Assembly (NCBI RefSeq): GCF_014773385.1
Contig: NZ_JACXAI010000003.1
Coordinates: 62,001-126,000, forward strand
Direction: 5' to 3'
Source: Metabacillus arenae
GTDB lineage: Bacteria; Bacillota; Bacilli; Bacillales; Bacillaceae
DNA: 64,000 nt
Shown here: positions 29,747 to 38,296 of the stretch, piece after piece
How positions within the stretch are numbered: the first letter of the stretch is position 1
Layout of the letters: each line of letters opens with the position of its first letter
Position numbers and translations under genes: made by a program
Notes under the pieces: model-generated
Database searches by the model: none
The model's input: the letters and a program-made list of their open reading frames with translations, nothing else
Told to the model about the DNA's origin: nothing

Positions 29747-30104
29747 TCTTCATTCACCCCAAATTAATCCAACTCTACTTTCATTATACATAAACAATTT
29801 ATGGATGAAAATAGGGATGAAAATTGGCTTTCAGATTAATAAGGATAATGAGGTTAACCTTATATTTTTGAAATAGCAGGTAAATGTGCAGCTCATTTTC
29901 TGTTTAAACACTCAAAATATTCACATAAAATTTTAGCGTTTTTATCGCTTACATGTAATTCAGCTATTCTATCAGGCGATTAGTCTATGCGTGTTTTTTT
30001 TCAAAACATAAGATATAGCAAGACTGGTCCAATAGGAGAAATGAGAAAATACCTTCATCTCTCTTTGTATAGATTAGTCTACCACACAGAAGGGAGTGAA
30101 GTTG
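29747..30104. other. Intergenic region upstream of yneK and the YjcZ gene
   Basis: AT-rich divergent region that should hold both promoters. No assignable boxes or further genes were seen. Confidence 0.35.
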
Positions 30105-30200
30105 ATGTCATACAACAATAACAATGATTTCGTATTGATTGTAGTTTTGTTTGTATTGTTAATTATTGTTGGAGCTTCTTTTTTTGATAATAAATATTAA
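30105..30200 (+). CDS. YjcZ-family sporulation peptide
   Basis: 31-residue peptide: a short Asn-rich head (MSYNNNNDF) followed by a single membrane helix VLIVVLFVLLIIVGASFF. This is the typical YjcZ-type pattern of many Bacillus sporulation peptides, which are usually made in the mother cell and associated with membranes or the spore envelope. GAAGGGAGTGA precedes ATG 30105. A strong terminator follows. Confidence 0.85.
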   Translation: MSYNNNNDFVLIVVLFVLLIIVGASFFDNKY

Positions 30201-30227
30201 TTAATGAAGTTTTGTAATGGGGGCATT

Positions 30228-30253
30228 AAACCGGTTTTCGACCGGTTTTTTTG
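30228..30253 (+). terminator. Intrinsic terminator of the YjcZ gene
   Basis: AAACCGGT, loop TTTCG and ACCGGTTT are followed by TTTTG. Confidence 0.93.
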
Positions 30254-30256
30254 TCG

Positions 30257-30372
30257 TTAAAAAGTTTAAGTTCATTTAAAGTAGTAACTTGTTAAAGAAT
30301 GTTATCATTGGCCAGATCCAGATCCAAGCCTCACCCTAGGCTGTTTATGGCGTGCGCTTTTCATTCTTTATT
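30257..30372 (+). repeat. Dispersed intergenic repeat, short truncated copy (B)
   Basis: The left end AAAAAGTTTAAGTTCATTTA, GTAGTAACTTGTTAAAG and TATCATTGGCCAGATCC is followed quickly by CTCACCCTAGGC and the right end GCGTGCGCTTTTCATTC, so most of the core is missing. It starts about 5 nt after the terminator T-run of the YjcZ gene, same orientation. Confidence 0.8.
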
Positions 30373-30585
30373 AAAAATCTCATTTTTAAAAGGGCGTTAA
30401 AGGACCTGAGAGCTGTTTAAACGTTGTGAGATAAAGTTACAAACTTTTAATACAGAATGTTACCGTTTACACTCACTATCTAGCCCTATAGCTAATGACT
30501 TGCCTTTAAACCCTTGAATAAAACGCTAGAAATGTTAGTATAAAAACCGTTGTTGCATTATTAGAAAGAACAGGGGGAGAATTGA

Positions 30586-31425
30586 ATGCTAGCAAATAAA
30601 ACAATTGCTTTTTTAGGCGCCGGTTCAATGGCGGAAGCAATGATTTCGGGAATCGTTGAATCAAAAACAGTACGAAATGATCAAGTTATTGTTTCCAACC
30701 GATGCAATGAAGATCGATTAATTGAACTTTCGAACAGATATGGGATTAGAGGACAAAAACGAGATGAGTTAAATTTTGAAGAAGTCGATATTTTTGTGTT
30801 AGCAATGAAACCTAAAGATATCGATAATGTCTTAAGCTCAATTAAGGGCGACATAAGGGCAGATCAAGTCGTGCTATCAGTACTTGCAGGCATACCAACT
30901 GCTTATATGGAAGACAGATTAAACGACAATCAGCAAGTTATCCGAGTGATGCCAAATACCTCCAGTATGATAGGTGAATCTGCTACCGCTATGTCACCAG
31001 GTAAACATACAGGCATGGATAATGTGATGGATGCAAAAGAATTATTAAAATCAATCGGTGAAGTTTACATCATAGAAGAAGCGCAAATGGATATATTCAC
31101 TGGTATTGCAGGAAGCGGTCCCGCTTATTTTTACTACTTGATGGAACACATTGAAAAAGTGGGAAAAGAAAACGGCCTTGATATAGAACAGGCTCGAAAA
31201 ATTGGTGCTCAAACCATTCTCGGTGCAGCAAAAATGATGATGACACAAGAGGAAGCTCCTGAAGAACTGAGAAAAAAAGTAACTTCCCCAAATGGTACGA
31301 CTCAAGCTGGCCTGGAAGCCTTAAAAGAGTATGGCGGCGGTGAGGCGATTTCTCAAGCGGTGAAGGGTGCAGCCAAAAGATCAAAAGAAATTAGTGAAAA
31401 ACTTGAAAAAGTAACGATAAAATAA
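30586..31425 (+). CDS. proI: Pyrroline-5-carboxylate reductase
   Basis: Last step of proline synthesis (P5C + NAD(P)H to proline), 279 residues. The N-terminal Rossmann fold has FLGAGSMAEAM at about 9-19, and VMPNTSSMIGESATAM is the conserved P5CR block. The dimer domain has TGIAGSGPAYFYYLME and TSPNGTTQAGLEAL. It heads a proI-proB-proA order, with proB 45 nt downstream. No T-box leader was found upstream. The symbol follows B. subtilis usage; proC, proG and proH paralogs cannot be told apart for certain. Confidence 0.9.
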   Translation: MLANKTIAFLGAGSMAEAMISGIVESKTVRNDQVIVSNRCNEDRLIELSNRYGIRGQKRDELNFEEVDIFVLAMKPKDIDNVLSSIKGDIRADQVVLSVLAGIPTAYMEDRLNDNQQVIRVMPNTSSMIGESATAMSPGKHTGMDNVMDAKELLKSIGEVYIIEEAQMDIFTGIAGSGPAYFYYLMEHIEKVGKENGLDIEQARKIGAQTILGAAKMMMTQEEAPEELRKKVTSPNGTTQAGLEALKEYGGGEAISQAVKGAAKRSKEISEKLEKVTIK

Positions 31426-31470
31426 TTTATTTTACTAGAATTTATTCACACAAATTGCAGGAGTGATAAG

Positions 31471-32604
31471 ATGACCCAAAACAACAAGAAACAGCGGGTT
31501 GTAATTAAAATAGGAAGTAGTTCATTAACAAGCTTACACGGAGAAATTAGTCGAAGAAAACTAGAGCGTTTAGTAGATGAAGTTGTCCAATTAAAAGATG
31601 ATGGTTATGAAGTTTTACTTGTATCTTCTGGAGCTGTAGCAGCAGGATATCGCAAATTAGGCTGTTTAACCAGACCAACTTCATTACCTGAAAAACAAGC
31701 CGCTGCATCTATAGGCCAGGGTCTATTAATGGAAGCATATTCTGAATTATTTTTATCACACGGATACGTTGCATCCCAAATCTTAATTACGAGAAGTGAT
31801 TTCTCGGATGAAGATCGTTATAACAATGCACGTAACACAGCTAACGTGTTACTTGAAAGAGGAATTGTCCCGATTGTTAATGAAAATGATACGATTACAG
31901 TCGATAGACTGAAATTTGGAGATAATGATACCCTTTCAGCAAAGGTAGCAGGTTTAGTTGACGCAAATATGCTCATTATTCTATCAGACATAGATGGTTT
32001 ATATGATAGTGACCCGAGAAAAAATAAAGAGGCAACATTACTTGAGCAAGTTCATGAAATAACACCTGAGATAGAAGAAGCAGCAGGGGATCCGGGTAGT
32101 AGTGTTGGAACTGGTGGAATGAAGTCTAAGATAGATGCTTTTAAAATTACTATGGCATCTGGCATTCCAGCATTTTTGGGGAAATCCGGAACACCAAACC
32201 TTCTATTGGATGCCGTTCATAAACGAGCAAAAGGCACGTATTTTCAAATGAAAAAGGATTCAATAAATTTAAATCATAAAAAACAATGGATTGCATTCAA
32301 TTCTGGTCCAGAAGGCGAAATGATTGTTGACAATGAAGCTAAAAAATTAATCATTGATCGTAAATCCGATGTACTTCCTAAAAATATACAAGCAGTTAAA
32401 GGGAAATTTAAAAAAGGCTCAGTGGTACGAATCTTCTCTTCAGATGGCGAAGAAATTGCTTTAGGGGTTGTGAAATATTCTGCTGAAGAATTAAAAAGTA
32501 TTCAATCACTAGAGCTTCAAAAAAGAGAATCCTATAAAGAAGCTGTCGTAAACATTGAAGATTTAGTTTGTCATTTGGAAGTATCCATTCCAGTTAGTTT
32601 ATAA
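31471..32604 (+). CDS. proB: Glutamate 5-kinase
   Basis: First step of proline synthesis, 377 residues. The amino-acid-kinase domain starts VVIKIGSSSLTS, with VSSGAVAAGYRKLG and IVPIVNENDTI for nucleotide and glutamate binding. A C-terminal PUA domain spans about 280-360. Such enzymes are usually feedback-inhibited by proline. GCAGGAGTG precedes ATG 31471. Confidence 0.95.
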   Translation: MTQNNKKQRVVIKIGSSSLTSLHGEISRRKLERLVDEVVQLKDDGYEVLLVSSGAVAAGYRKLGCLTRPTSLPEKQAAASIGQGLLMEAYSELFLSHGYVASQILITRSDFSDEDRYNNARNTANVLLERGIVPIVNENDTITVDRLKFGDNDTLSAKVAGLVDANMLIILSDIDGLYDSDPRKNKEATLLEQVHEITPEIEEAAGDPGSSVGTGGMKSKIDAFKITMASGIPAFLGKSGTPNLLLDAVHKRAKGTYFQMKKDSINLNHKKQWIAFNSGPEGEMIVDNEAKKLIIDRKSDVLPKNIQAVKGKFKKGSVVRIFSSDGEEIALGVVKYSAEELKSIQSLELQKRESYKEAVVNIEDLVCHLEVSIPVSL

Positions 32605-32783
32605 TAAGGCGGTTTATTTAACTTTATTACGATTAAATCGTGTTCATTACTTCGATAATTAGGGTATATGTTGTAGTAGATCAGAAGCAATCGAGCGTTT
32701 GCTGATTACAATTATCTGAACATCTCCGATTGCATTAACAATAATTTTTTTAGAAAGAGTTATATAAAACGAGGAGGTATTAG

Positions 32784-34049
32784 ATGACTTTAGTAAAGGA
32801 ACGTCCAGAAACAGTAGAAGAACAGGCTATTCTGGCTAAAAAAGCAGCTAAGAAACTTAGCGCTTTAACAACAGAAGACAAAAATGAAGCACTTCACATT
32901 ATTGCTGACGAATTAATCCAGGATTATAAATATATTTTGGAAGCAAATAGAGAAGATTTAAAAAATGGGAAGGAAAAGGGCTTTGAAGAGGCGTACATGG
33001 ATAGGTTAGCTCTTTCAAAAGAACGAATTGAAGACTTTGCAAATGGATTACGGGAAGTAGCAAAGCTTTCAGATCCTACTGGTGATATTCTTTCTGAATG
33101 GACACTTGAAAATGGACTAAATGTAAAAACTGTCAGAGTTCCTCTTGGAGTAATTGGAATGATTTACGAGGCTCGTCCAAATGTTACGGCAGATGCTACA
33201 GGACTTGCACTCAAATCTGGTAACGCAATCGTTTTAAAGGGAGGATCATCTGCGATTTTCTCTAACAAAGCAATAGTGGAAGTCATGCATAGAGCATTAG
33301 AGAAAACTAAGATCCCTAAAGAGGCTGTTCAATTTATTGCCAGTACAGAAAGAGAAGCAACAAAGCAATTGTTTACAATGAAGGAGCATATTGATGTTTT
33401 GATACCACGCGGTGGCGGCTCATTAATTCGTGCAGTAGTGAATAATGCAACTGTACCCGTGTTAGAAACAGGTGTAGGGAACTGTCATCTTTATTTTGAT
33501 AAAGACGCAGATGTTAACAAGGCATTATCAATTCTGATTAATGCGAAGACAGACCGTCCAGCTGTTTGTAACGCCGCAGAAACTTTACTAGTCCACAAAG
33601 ACTGGTTAAAGGAAAATCACCAAGTGTTACAAGAAACCCTTGAAAAAAACAATATTCAAATTCATGGTGATGACAGAATCGTTCAATTAATGAAAGGTGC
33701 TGCACCTGCAAATGAATCAGATTGGGAAAATGAGTATCTAAGCCTTGCTATTGCGATTCGAGTTGTAGATAGTCTTGATGAAGCTGTCGATCATATCGAT
33801 CAATATGGAACAAAGCACTCAGAAGCAATCATAACAGAAAATAAAGAAACAGCTGAAGCCTTTATGAGATTGGTAGATGCAGCAGCCCTGTACCATAATG
33901 CATCTACGCGCTTTACTGATGGAGGAGCATTAGGATTTGGAGCGGAAATTGGTATTTCGACTCAAAAATTACACGCAAGAGGTCCTATGGGATTGCCGGC
34001 CCTTACTACAGTAAAATATATGATGTTAGGAAACGGCCAAATTCGGTAA
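32784..34049 (+). CDS. proA: Glutamate-5-semialdehyde dehydrogenase
   Basis: Second step: NADPH reduction of glutamyl-5-phosphate, 421 residues. The catalytic cysteine is C262 in DRPAVCNAAETL, and LGVIGMIYEARPNVT and KGGSSAIFSN form the cofactor-binding part. ACGAGGAGG precedes ATG 32784. It lies 179 nt after proB, with an inverted repeat CAATCG/CGATTG in between. It is followed by a very strong terminator. Confidence 0.96.
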   Translation: MTLVKERPETVEEQAILAKKAAKKLSALTTEDKNEALHIIADELIQDYKYILEANREDLKNGKEKGFEEAYMDRLALSKERIEDFANGLREVAKLSDPTGDILSEWTLENGLNVKTVRVPLGVIGMIYEARPNVTADATGLALKSGNAIVLKGGSSAIFSNKAIVEVMHRALEKTKIPKEAVQFIASTEREATKQLFTMKEHIDVLIPRGGGSLIRAVVNNATVPVLETGVGNCHLYFDKDADVNKALSILINAKTDRPAVCNAAETLLVHKDWLKENHQVLQETLEKNNIQIHGDDRIVQLMKGAAPANESDWENEYLSLAIAIRVVDSLDEAVDHIDQYGTKHSEAIITENKETAEAFMRLVDAAALYHNASTRFTDGGALGFGAEIGISTQKLHARGPMGLPALTTVKYMMLGNGQIR

Positions 34050-34055
34050 TAAGTG

Positions 34056-34096
34056 AAAAACACCTTTTCTCAAAATATTGAGAAAAGGTGTTTTTG
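34056..34096 (+). terminator. Intrinsic terminator of the proline operon
   Basis: A perfect 18-bp stem (34056-34073 with 34078-34095) has a 4-nt loop and a T-run inside the 3' arm. Confidence 0.95.
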
Positions 34097-34162
34097 AATC
34101 GTATTTGAAGATATAACAGGGCAAAAAACAAGATAAACCAAACTATTTAAGGCTGTTTCCCA

Positions 34163-34336
34163 TTATACACGCTTCCCCAGTTCTTCCTCAAAATAAAAGG
34201 TTGCTGGATGTTCTTTGACTATATAGGAGTATCTTTTCATCGTTTTGATATATTTCATTTTAATAATAGTAACTAATTCACCTGTAGAATTAATTATCAC
34301 TGATTCACCTGAATCAAATTTATTCAATTGTGTCAT
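34163..34336 (-). CDS. Small conserved-looking hypothetical protein
   Basis: Minus-strand frame of 57 codons with AAAGGTG just before ATG 34336. The sequence runs from FDSGESVIINSTGELVTIIK to SYIVKEHPATFYFEEEL and looks like a small beta-barrel with an aromatic/acidic tail. Similar short proteins seem familiar from Bacillus, but no function can be given. It is convergent with proA. Confidence 0.6.
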   Translation of the reverse strand: MTQLNKFDSGESVIINSTGELVTIIKMKYIKTMKRYSYIVKEHPATFYFEEELGKRV

Positions 34337-34423
34337 CACCTTTATCTTCTTTTGTAAATCCTCTCATCTTAGAAAAAAATGTGGAAGGTCACAACAGTTT
34401 GAGATTCACTTATAAAACTGATT

Positions 34424-34646
34424 GAACGAAAAGCGCATGGCGCTAGTCCTTCGGCGACAAGCATTCCAGAAAGATTGTTCTTTAACCTTTTTGATGGATT
34501 GGCTTATGACCTTAGGGCCGATGGGTCCTGGCTAGCAAAGACGTCACGCCCTTATGCCTGCCGGCACTAGGACGTCCTCTCCGCCTGCGCTGGACAATGA
34601 TAACTATCTTTAATGCGTTAATACTTTAATCTATTTAAACTTTCTG
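34424..34646 (-). repeat. Dispersed intergenic repeat, long subtype (copy C)
   Basis: Read on the minus strand: GAAAGTTTAAATAGATTAAA, GTATTAACGCATTAAAG and TCATTGTCCAGCGCAGGCGG. The GC-rich module is shared with copy A (GCCGGCAGGCATAAGG, GACGTCTTTGC). CCCATCGGCCCTAAGGTCAT and the right end ATGCGCTTTTCGTTC follow. Its left end is about 7 nt after the U-tract of the terminator of the minus-strand XRE gene, same orientation. Confidence 0.85.
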
Positions 34647-34656
34647 AAACCCAAAA

Positions 34657-34680
34657 AAAGAGTGAATGCATTCACTCTTT
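34657..34680 (-). terminator. Intrinsic terminator of the XRE gene, overlapping its stop codon
   Basis: Perfect 24-bp palindrome from AAAGAGTGAATG to CATTCACTCTTT, followed on the minus strand by seven T. The TGA stop of the gene lies inside one arm. Confidence 0.92.
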
Positions 34681-34890
34681 ACTAACCTTCCACTCATATA
34701 AATCTTCCACTTTACAATTCAATTCTTTGGAAACTGTCATAGCATTGTTTAAACTCATTACCTTTTTATCAACATATTCGTTAAGCTGTTCTGTAGAAAT
34801 GTTTGTTTTTTTTGAAAGATCATCAAGCTTGGTGTTTCTTTGGGACATAAGTTTTTTAAGATTACTTTTTTTAGCTTTATAAACTGCCAA
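34672..34890 (-). CDS. Small XRE-type helix-turn-helix protein
   Basis: The product has 72 residues, nearly all HTH: NLKKLMSQRNTKLDDLSKKT as helices 1-2, NISTEQLNEYVDKK as the recognition region, and LNNAMTVSKELNCKVEDLYE typical of Cro/CI repressors. The start is TTG 34890 with GAGGTG 5 nt upstream. It probably binds DNA as a dimer; the target is unknown. There are no phage genes nearby. Confidence 0.8.
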   Translation of the reverse strand: MAVYKAKKSNLKKLMSQRNTKLDDLSKKTNISTEQLNEYVDKKVMSLNNAMTVSKELNCKVEDLYEWKVSKE

Positions 34891-35245
34891 AATGACACCT
34901 CGCTTCTATCTTTTTATTATAATGCATTTGATAAACAATTGAAAGGGTTTGGGAAATGGAAAATATATAATAAGCTCATTTGTTTATACACAATATTTTA
35001 TTTGAAATGAAGCAAAGATATGAAATAAGGGAAAACTTCAATTTGTTAACTTGATTGATCTTTAATCTATAGAGTAAGATTGTTAATGAATCTTGGCAAT
35101 TTAAGGGAAGGCATATCGTATATATCATTAATTATGAAAGCTAATGCAAATAACCAGTGAGGCTAAAACCTTATTACAATTCAACTGAAACTTATAAAGC
35201 CTATGTACGTATAATTGATAAAGCAAATAAGAAAGGCTGATAAAA
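34891..35245. other. Divergent intergenic region
   Basis: AT-rich spacer between the XRE gene and the EcsC gene. No further gene or clear promoter was seen. Confidence 0.35.
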
Positions 35246-36094
35246 TTGCAAAAAGAATCGAGAGAATTACTCCTTGAAAAACTGAAACTAATTGAAAAAT
35301 GGGAGAATGATCAACAAGGGTTATGGTTTTGGGAGAAAATTGGAAGAATCCCTTTCAAAATTCTCGATAAGCTTACACCCGCATTTATTCAAAAGAAAAT
35401 AGGGGTTTTATTAGATGAACTAGGGAGCTTTATTCAAACTGGCGGACAATACTTAACGCAAGAGAAAATGATTTTTAATAAGGTTCAAAAATACACCGCT
35501 GATGAAATAAGTGAAGTGAAAGACATTTCTAACGTCCCATTAGTTGTCATGAATTCAGTTAGTGACGATTTAAAACGAAATCGAAAAAATCTTGCAACTG
35601 CCCAGGGAGCTACGACAGGGTTTGGAGGTTTATTTACTCTTGCTATAGACATTCCAGTATTATTAGGTCTCTCTCTAAAAACCCTCCAAGAAATTTCAAT
35701 TGCATATGGTTATGATCCCAAGGAAAAAGCGGAACGGATCTTTATTGTGAAGTGTTTACAATTTGCTTCTGCTGATTATGTAGGAAAGCAATCTGTCCTA
35801 AAGGAGCTTTCAAACTTTTATGATAGAAGGAAAGGACAATCTGAAATCATGTCGCAGCTGCAAGGATGGCGAGAAGTAGTATATACATATCGGGATCATT
35901 TTGGCTGGAAAAAACTTCTGCAGATGGTGCCTATTGCGGGCATGATTTTTGGTGCTTATGCCAACCGAACGATGATTCAGGATTTATCTGAAGCAGGAAT
36001 TATGCTCTATCAAAAAAGAAGAATTATGGACCGTTTAAATGAACTAGAGGAGGAAAAAACAAATGAAAAAGAAATAGAAAATACAACTCAGTGA
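35246..36094 (+). CDS. EcsC family protein
   Basis: Protein of 282 residues. The region from NRKNLATAQGATTGFGGLFT through DIPVLLGLSLKTLQEISIAY and FIVKCLQFASADYVGK is the EcsC-family core. A second Gly/Ala-rich segment VPIAGMIFGAYANRTMI lies near 225-245, and an acidic coiled tail ends the protein. In B. subtilis EcsC is coded with the EcsAB transporter, but stand-alone paralogs like this are common and have no assigned role. The start is TTG 35246 after GAAAGG. A small CxxC protein gene follows. Confidence 0.8.
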   Translation: MQKESRELLLEKLKLIEKWENDQQGLWFWEKIGRIPFKILDKLTPAFIQKKIGVLLDELGSFIQTGGQYLTQEKMIFNKVQKYTADEISEVKDISNVPLVVMNSVSDDLKRNRKNLATAQGATTGFGGLFTLAIDIPVLLGLSLKTLQEISIAYGYDPKEKAERIFIVKCLQFASADYVGKQSVLKELSNFYDRRKGQSEIMSQLQGWREVVYTYRDHFGWKKLLQMVPIAGMIFGAYANRTMIQDLSEAGIMLYQKRRIMDRLNELEEEKTNEKEIENTTQ

Positions 36095-36149
36095 AACTTT
36101 TGTCCATTTGCAGCATACAATGAATAAAGTCCGAAATGGAGGGAATGAA

Positions 36150-36293
36150 ATGGAAAAGTTTTATTGTCCAAATTGCATGCTGCTGTTAGATTCACTAATT
36201 CCTTGTCAATATTGTCAAAATACTGAGTTAAAACAGATTAACATTCAAGTGCAATCTCAGCATTTAAAAAAAGTGGAGGGGAATGACAGCTAA
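36150..36293 (+). CDS. Small zinc-ribbon-like protein
   Basis: 47 residues with two CxxC knuckles, YCPNC and PCQYC, spaced as in a zinc ribbon, then a polar tail. GGAGGG lies 6 nt before ATG 36150; a longer frame from 36108 has no RBS. It may be translated from the same transcript as the EcsC gene. Function is unknown. Confidence 0.65.
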   Translation: MEKFYCPNCMLLLDSLIPCQYCQNTELKQINIQVQSQHLKKVEGNDS

Positions 36294-36302
36294 TGTTGTC
36301 TC

Positions 36303-36440
36303 CTATTCATTTTCACTTTCTTCATTTTCAGAAGAAGCATTTTTACTTGTTTCTTGATCCCCGATTCTTATAGAATCTCCAAAATGGATTGTTCCGCCAG
36401 AAACCTCTTTAATGATGAGTGTCCCGATAAAGACTGCCAT
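36303..36440 (-). CDS. GerPA/GerPF-like small spore germination protein
   Basis: Minus-strand frame of 45 codons with GAGG before ATG 36440. The opening MAVFIGTLIIKEVSGGTIHF followed by GDSIRIGDQ resembles GerPA/GerPF proteins, which share a G-x-I-x-I-x-x-V-S-G-G-x-x-x-F-G-D pattern. The tail is short and acidic instead of the usual SK-rich end. The neighbourhood (cotM, sspP, sspO) is spore-related. The family assignment is tentative. Confidence 0.6.
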   Translation of the reverse strand: MAVFIGTLIIKEVSGGTIHFGDSIRIGDQETSKNASSENEESENE

Positions 36441-36748
36441 ATCTTAAGCCTCTTTCTTTTCAAGTATTTACTTTTAGTACTATGAAAAGAACAGGGAGCC
36501 CGTCTCAGCTCTTTACTTAATTTATGCAAAATTCCATGCAATCTATTTCACAATAAACCAATATTAAACTTAATACCCAACATCAAGATTTTGGAATAAT
36601 TTTGCCTGCAAAACTTTGAGGAAGAGTGGGAGAAAAAACAGGTTTATCCCACTCTTAGAAGATAATAGAGGATAATTGCCATCAGGTGTCTGATTCCTGG
36701 GGGCAAGAAGATAATTCAGTATAATAAGAGGAAGGATCTCCTCTAATT
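36441..36748 (-). other. Intergenic region with two hairpins downstream of cotM
   Basis: AGAGGA/TCCTCT (36727-36744) and a perfect 10-bp stem AAGAGTGGGA/TCCCACTCTT (36622-36656) both lie past the cotM stop and are candidate terminators, although neither has a strong U-tract. No gene was seen. Confidence 0.45.
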
Positions 36749-37150
36749 TTAAGCGGTGAAATCGGGGTTTATATAGATTTCACATGACTCTCTGTTACAA
36801 CATTTCTCTTTACAAATTTTCACTTCTAGCATTCCATTATAAACCTGAGCTTTTATCTCTTTATTCTCAAGCGGAAATGGAAGTATGACGATTCGTTCAA
36901 GCACATCTTGGAAGTCTTCTCGATTTTCAAGTCCGTCTAATGTCAGATATAAACAGTCGTTTTTCACTTTTATTTTAATCATATCGAATGAAATAAAACT
37001 GGGCACTTCCGCTTCAACAATATAGCAGGAGCTTGTTTCAAAAAGATCGATTCTAAATTGATCAGAATCATCTATATTTGAAAAAAACTGACCCATCCAT
37101 TCTTCAATTCCTTCCAAATCAGTTGGCCTGGAACGTTTAGGTTTACCCAT
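36749..37150 (-). CDS. cotM: Spore coat protein CotM (small heat-shock protein-like)
   Basis: Protein of 133 residues with an alpha-crystallin-type domain: SSCYIVEAEVPSF, IKIKVKNDCLYLTLDG and MLEVKICKE follow the beta-strand order of Hsp20 proteins. Length and place beside sspP-sspO-citB match B. subtilis CotM (about 130), an outer-coat protein made late in sporulation. It has six cysteines, including CCNRESC, which could form coat cross-links (inference). GGAGG precedes the ATG. Confidence 0.88.
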   Translation of the reverse strand: MGKPKRSRPTDLEGIEEWMGQFFSNIDDSDQFRIDLFETSSCYIVEAEVPSFISFDMIKIKVKNDCLYLTLDGLENREDFQDVLERIVILPFPLENKEIKAQVYNGMLEVKICKEKCCNRESCEIYINPDFTA

Positions 37151-37267
37151 AGTAAATTGACCTCCAAAACCAAGCTTATTTATGTTTATTCACAGAAAAT
37201 TTATTTGTGAACGACAAGGTAAACGATGGGAAGAAAATGGTCAAATGAAGGAAGCAGGGGAGTGAAA

Positions 37268-37307
37268 AGTGCCTAGAATCTCATTATTTTTTGAGGTTCC
37301 AGGCACT
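37268..37307 (-). terminator. Intrinsic terminator of sspP
   Basis: AGTGCCTAGAATCTCA (37268-37283) pairs with TGAGGTTCCAGGCACT (37292-37307) with two non-Watson-Crick pairs. On the minus strand it is followed by TTTTCAC. Confidence 0.8.
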
Positions 37308-37316
37308 AGGGTTCTT

Positions 37317-37463
37317 TTACATATCGTGATGAGAATTATGCTTTTGTCTTGTATGGTTACGGTTCTTTACTTTTTTTGATCCATCTAATGGTTCCGGCTG
37401 CCCTGGATTATTGCCTTTAGGGGCGTTTTTTCGCATATCCTTGCTTGTATTTTTATTTGTCAT
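37317..37463 (-). CDS. sspP: Small acid-soluble spore protein P
   Basis: 48-residue basic protein starting [20 protein letters not shown] and ending [15 protein letters not shown], almost identical to SspP as known in B. subtilis. It is a minor forespore SASP. GGAGG lies about 10 nt before ATG 37463. Its own terminator follows. The pairing with sspO and citB is conserved. Confidence 0.96.
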   Translation of the reverse strand: MTNKNTSKDMRKNAPKGNNPGQPEPLDGSKKVKNRNHTRQKHNSHHDM

Positions 37464-37574
37464 CAGGCATGAAGCCTCCTTTTATTATGATGAAATAAAC
37501 GAAATGGTCACCTCTAGTTCCCCCGATAGCTTGGCTCAAGGACTTAGTTTTACTTGTGAATGGCAGGGCTTTTC

Positions 37575-37622
37575 ACGAGGCCTTTTTTTGCCTCAGGGTG
37601 ATCAAGGTGCTCGCTTATCCTA
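37575..37622 (+). repeat. Possible heavily decayed right end of the dispersed repeat (copy H)
   Basis: GGGTGATCAAGGTGCTCGCT resembles the right-end segment GCTGATCAAGGCGCTTGCGC of copy D, but the left end cannot be traced. Low confidence. Confidence 0.3.
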
Positions 37623-37737
37623 TTAGGGTGTTCGTTTCTTTGTAAAACATTCCGATTCGTTTTTGAATATTTTTTTCAAAAATTCGTCAAAATAGGAAGG
37701 AAGACGGGCGGTATTACCTGATGGGAGGACTATTATC

Positions 37738-37995
37738 ATGCCTTATAATAAAAACAAGCAACAAGGTTTTCAAGCTGCTCAGCAAGGGGCCATTCAAGCT
37801 TTTGATGCATTTGATCAATTAGTTAAGGATGGAGCAGACTACGGTAGTCAGCTTAAACATCTAAAGGAAGAAGTAAATGAAGCTTATGCGCAAATTTCGA
37901 ATGCTTTAGAGGTTGCGACTGAGGCCCAGCGTATTCAGCTGGAGCAATATCAGAAAGATTTGCAAGAGATCGTACAACAAGTGAACGAAGAATAG
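37738..37995 (+). CDS. Coiled-coil small protein, unknown function
   Basis: The product has 85 residues: a short basic start MPYNKNKQQG, then Gln/Ala-rich helices (FQAAQQGAIQAFDAFDQL) and heptad-like EEVNEAYAQISNALEVATEA. No Cys and no membrane segment. GGGAGG precedes ATG 37738, and a perfect terminator follows. Its location among SASP genes suggests a sporulation role, but the family is not recognised. Confidence 0.65.
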   Translation: MPYNKNKQQGFQAAQQGAIQAFDAFDQLVKDGADYGSQLKHLKEEVNEAYAQISNALEVATEAQRIQLEQYQKDLQEIVQQVNEE

Positions 37996-38000
37996 ATGTC

Positions 38001-38028
38001 AAAAAACGACGGGCATCCGTCGTTTTTT
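38001..38028. terminator. Bidirectional intrinsic terminator
   Basis: AAAAAACGACGG, loop GCAT and CCGTCGTTTTTT form a perfect stem with A-run and T-run on the two sides. It serves both the 37738-37995 gene and the convergent sspO. Confidence 0.93.
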
Positions 38029-38030
38029 GT

Positions 38031-38180
38031 TCATTGTTTTGTTTTTCGTTTTTTATTATTCTGGCGTTGCTCAGCTGTTAAAGGTTCATTTGCAAGCTCC
38101 TCATTATAGCCTGCACCTTTTCCTTGAGCTTTTGCTGCATTCATCCCATTAACTAAGTGATTTGCTTTTCTTTTAGCCAT
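38031..38180 (-). CDS. sspO: Small acid-soluble spore protein O
   Basis: 49-residue basic protein [20 protein letters not shown]...NNKKRKTKQ, the SspO (CotK) pattern. It is a minor forespore SASP. GGGGGTGATG precedes ATG 38180. It is divergent from citB, as in B. subtilis. Confidence 0.95.
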   Translation of the reverse strand: MAKRKANHLVNGMNAAKAQGKGAGYNEELANEPLTAEQRQNNKKRKTKQ

Positions 38181-38296
38181 TTATTCATCACCCCCATAGA
38201 CTTATTGTGCGTTTTTTTATAAAATTCATGTGAAGGGCACAAATGATTATTCTTTTAAATTTTTATATTGTAGAAAAGTTAATAAAAGAACAGTTG

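Noticed and set aside
30373-30585. T-box or proline riboswitch before the proI-proB-proA genes
   Set aside because: No AGGGTGGNACCGCG-type antiterminator sequence and no terminator hairpin were found upstream of proI, proB or proA.
34672-34890. Prophage remnant suggested by an XRE repressor
   Set aside because: No integrase, attachment repeat or other phage gene nearby.
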